Below are positions 4,155 through 5,017 of a stretch of 5,017 nucleotides of DNA, piece after piece (positions within the stretch are counted from its first letter, which is position 1; each line of letters opens with the position of its first letter). Below the pieces are notes generated by a model. It had not been told where the DNA came from and made no database searches. It worked only from the letters and a program-made list of their open reading frames with translations. The translations under genes and the position numbers were made by a program. The stretch comes from Anaerolineae bacterium. GTDB taxonomy: Bacteria; Chloroflexota; Anaerolineae; Promineifilales; Promineifilaceae. The stretch is from NCBI GenBank assembly GCA_028284105.1, contig JANQSK010000166.1:1-5017 (forward strand), read 5' to 3'.

Positions 4155-5017
4155 ATGGAAATTTTAGGTGGTCCTTACTTCGGTGTTGCCGGTGCAGGTG
4201 AATCGCACGGCCCAGGCATTACAACCATTGTTTTTGGTTGCCCTCCCGGTCTCAGCATCAGCAGAGACGATATTCAGCCCTTCTTGGATCGGCGCAGACC
4301 GGGCAGTAATCGGCACGGCACACCACGCAATGAAAAAGATAAAGTTGTTCTACTTTCAGGGGTTTATCAAGATGATCATGATGCGCTCACCGCTGGGCCA
4401 AAGTTAGAAGTCACGCTTCCTGATAACAGCTTTATGTCAACCACATATACAGCCGGCTACACAACAGGCGAACCCATTGCTGCACTTGTGCTGTCTGCTT
4501 CCACAAAATCACGACACTATGATCAATTCAAAGGGGAGCAAGGGGCTGCACGTCCTGGCCACACAGATCTGCTGAAACATCACAAATCACAAGGGTTTGT
4601 GGATATTCGAGGTGGCGGCCGTTCAAGCTATCGCAGCACCATCAGTGATGTGATTGGGGGCACCATTGCGCGTCGGTTTTTAATTCAGACGTTTGGCACT
4701 CACTTCATCTCGTCCATCACACAAGTGGGCTCACTCAAAGCCCAAAACAACTTATCTACCCACCTAACGGACCTCATCCAAGACCAAAATCACCAGACAA
4801 TTGACGCGAAGCATATTCAAGAGATTGAATCTAAGCTCCAATCAAACGAAATTTATGCGTTTGACGAAGCCTTTGCCAAGGAAGCGGGTGAATTGATTAA
4901 ACAGACGCGTATCGATGGAGATTCTATCGGCGCAACTGTTGAAGTGCTGGCCATTAATCCACCAGCCTTGGTGGGAGATCCACTTTATCAAAGTTTGAAG
5001 CTGGAAATGATGGGGCT
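4155..5017 (+). CDS. aroC: Chorismate synthase, 5' part, divergent form with an insertion
   Basis: Chorismate synthase converts EPSP (5-enolpyruvylshikimate 3-phosphate) to chorismate with reduced FMN, the last step of the shikimate pathway, in the cytoplasm. The first 287 codons are present; the gene runs off the window (the family is usually about 360-400 residues). Recognisable motifs in order: GESHGPG with His18, a GCPPGL turn (28-33), the Arg-rich LDRRRPG (44-50), LSGV (67-70), TTGEPI (103-108), RPGHTD with His136, DIRGGGRSS (150-158) and GDSIGA near the end. The two conserved catalytic histidines are both kept. Unusual points are about 28 extra residues between LSGV and TTG (roughly 71-102) compared with the E. 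coli enzyme, RSSYRST in place of the common RSSARET, HTDL in place of HADY, and DIRGGG in place of DYRGGG. The start is the ATG that gives the standard N-terminus; no Shine-Dalgarno sequence precedes it. The leader holds two hairpins that may regulate it. Confidence 0.93.
   Translation, partial: MEILGGPYFGVAGAGESHGPGITTIVFGCPPGLSISRDDIQPFLDRRRPGSNRHGTPRNEKDKVVLLSGVYQDDHDALTAGPKLEVTLPDNSFMSTTYTAGYTTGEPIAALVLSASTKSRHYDQFKGEQGAARPGHTDLLKHHKSQGFVDIRGGGRSSYRSTISDVIGGTIARRFLIQTFGTHFISSITQVGSLKAQNNLSTHLTDLIQDQNHQTIDAKHIQEIESKLQSNEIYAFDEAFAKEAGELIKQTRIDGDSIGATVEVLAINPPALVGDPLYQSLKLEMMG

Larger units (their letters stand above)
746..4623. repeat. Highly iterated palindrome AACGGCCGTT, 7 perfect copies and 5 variants
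   Basis: Perfect copies start at 746, 860, 2474, 3134, 3586, 3621 and 4095. Variants start at 1099 (CACGGCCGTT), 2215 (AACGGCCGTA), 3015 (CACGGCCGTA), 4110 (GACGGCCGTT) and 4614 (GGCGGCCGTT). Every CGGCCG in the window is part of this set, and 11 of the 12 carry the ACGGCCGT core. Copies occur in intergenic DNA (746, 4095, 4110) and inside all genes except the first. They are not clustered with a constant spacing and have no conserved flanks, so they are not a CRISPR array or a transposon end. The nearest known analogue is HIP1 of cyanobacteria. Confidence 0.85.

Noticed and set aside
3879..4167. Open frames across the aroC leader: 3931-4167 (+, GTG start) and 4136-3879 (-)
   Set aside because: Both overlap real genes, lack ribosome binding sites, resemble no known protein, and include Thr-Ala-Val stretches that come only from the palindrome.
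4168..4407. Open frame of 79 codons on the + strand
   Set aside because: It is an alternate frame of aroC, whose own frame is strongly supported by GESHG and later motifs.
746..4623. The palindrome as transposon ends, integration sites or a single regulator's operator
   Set aside because: Copies have no conserved flanks, no target duplications, no nearby transposase, and most lie inside genes in all reading frames.

Overview
The window looks like chromosomal DNA of moderate GC content from a Chloroflexota-type bacterium. This is an inference from three things: a secreted-type protein with a long Pro-Thr-Asp/Glu repeat linker, a DUF3159-like membrane protein, and the general style of the genes. 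No rRNA or other phylogenetic marker is present, so the assignment is tentative. There are five protein genes and no tRNA, rRNA, CRISPR array or insertion sequence.

Layout: (1) 2-682 (+), the 3' part of a gene for an extracellular-type protein with a Thr/Pro repeat stalk and a C-terminal domain of about 140 residues, followed by a good hairpin terminator. (2) 804-1679 (+), a TPR-like helical repeat protein with a strong Shine-Dalgarno sequence. (3) 1855-3279 (-), a large membrane protein with a DoxX-like core and an exported His-rich C-terminal domain; it converges on gene 2 and diverges from gene 4. (4) 3419-3958 (+), a small membrane protein resembling DUF3159. (5) 4155 to the window end (+), the 5' part of aroC, chorismate synthase, in a divergent form with an insertion of about 28 residues. 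The genes do not form an evident single operon or pathway, and no accessory or defence system is visible.

The most striking feature is not a gene. The perfect 10-base palindrome AACGGCCGTT occurs seven times in 5 kb, and five one- or two-base variants share its core; about 0.005 copies would be expected in random sequence. It lies in coding and non-coding DNA, in all three reading frames and in genes on both strands, which recalls the HIP1 palindrome of cyanobacteria. The second point of interest is the roughly 200-base leader of aroC. It holds a perfect 10-bp inverted repeat overlapped by a 15-codon reading frame containing Tyr, Phe, Phe and Trp, plus a second hairpin made of two copies of the palindrome. 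It could be an attenuator-like control region, but this is unproven.
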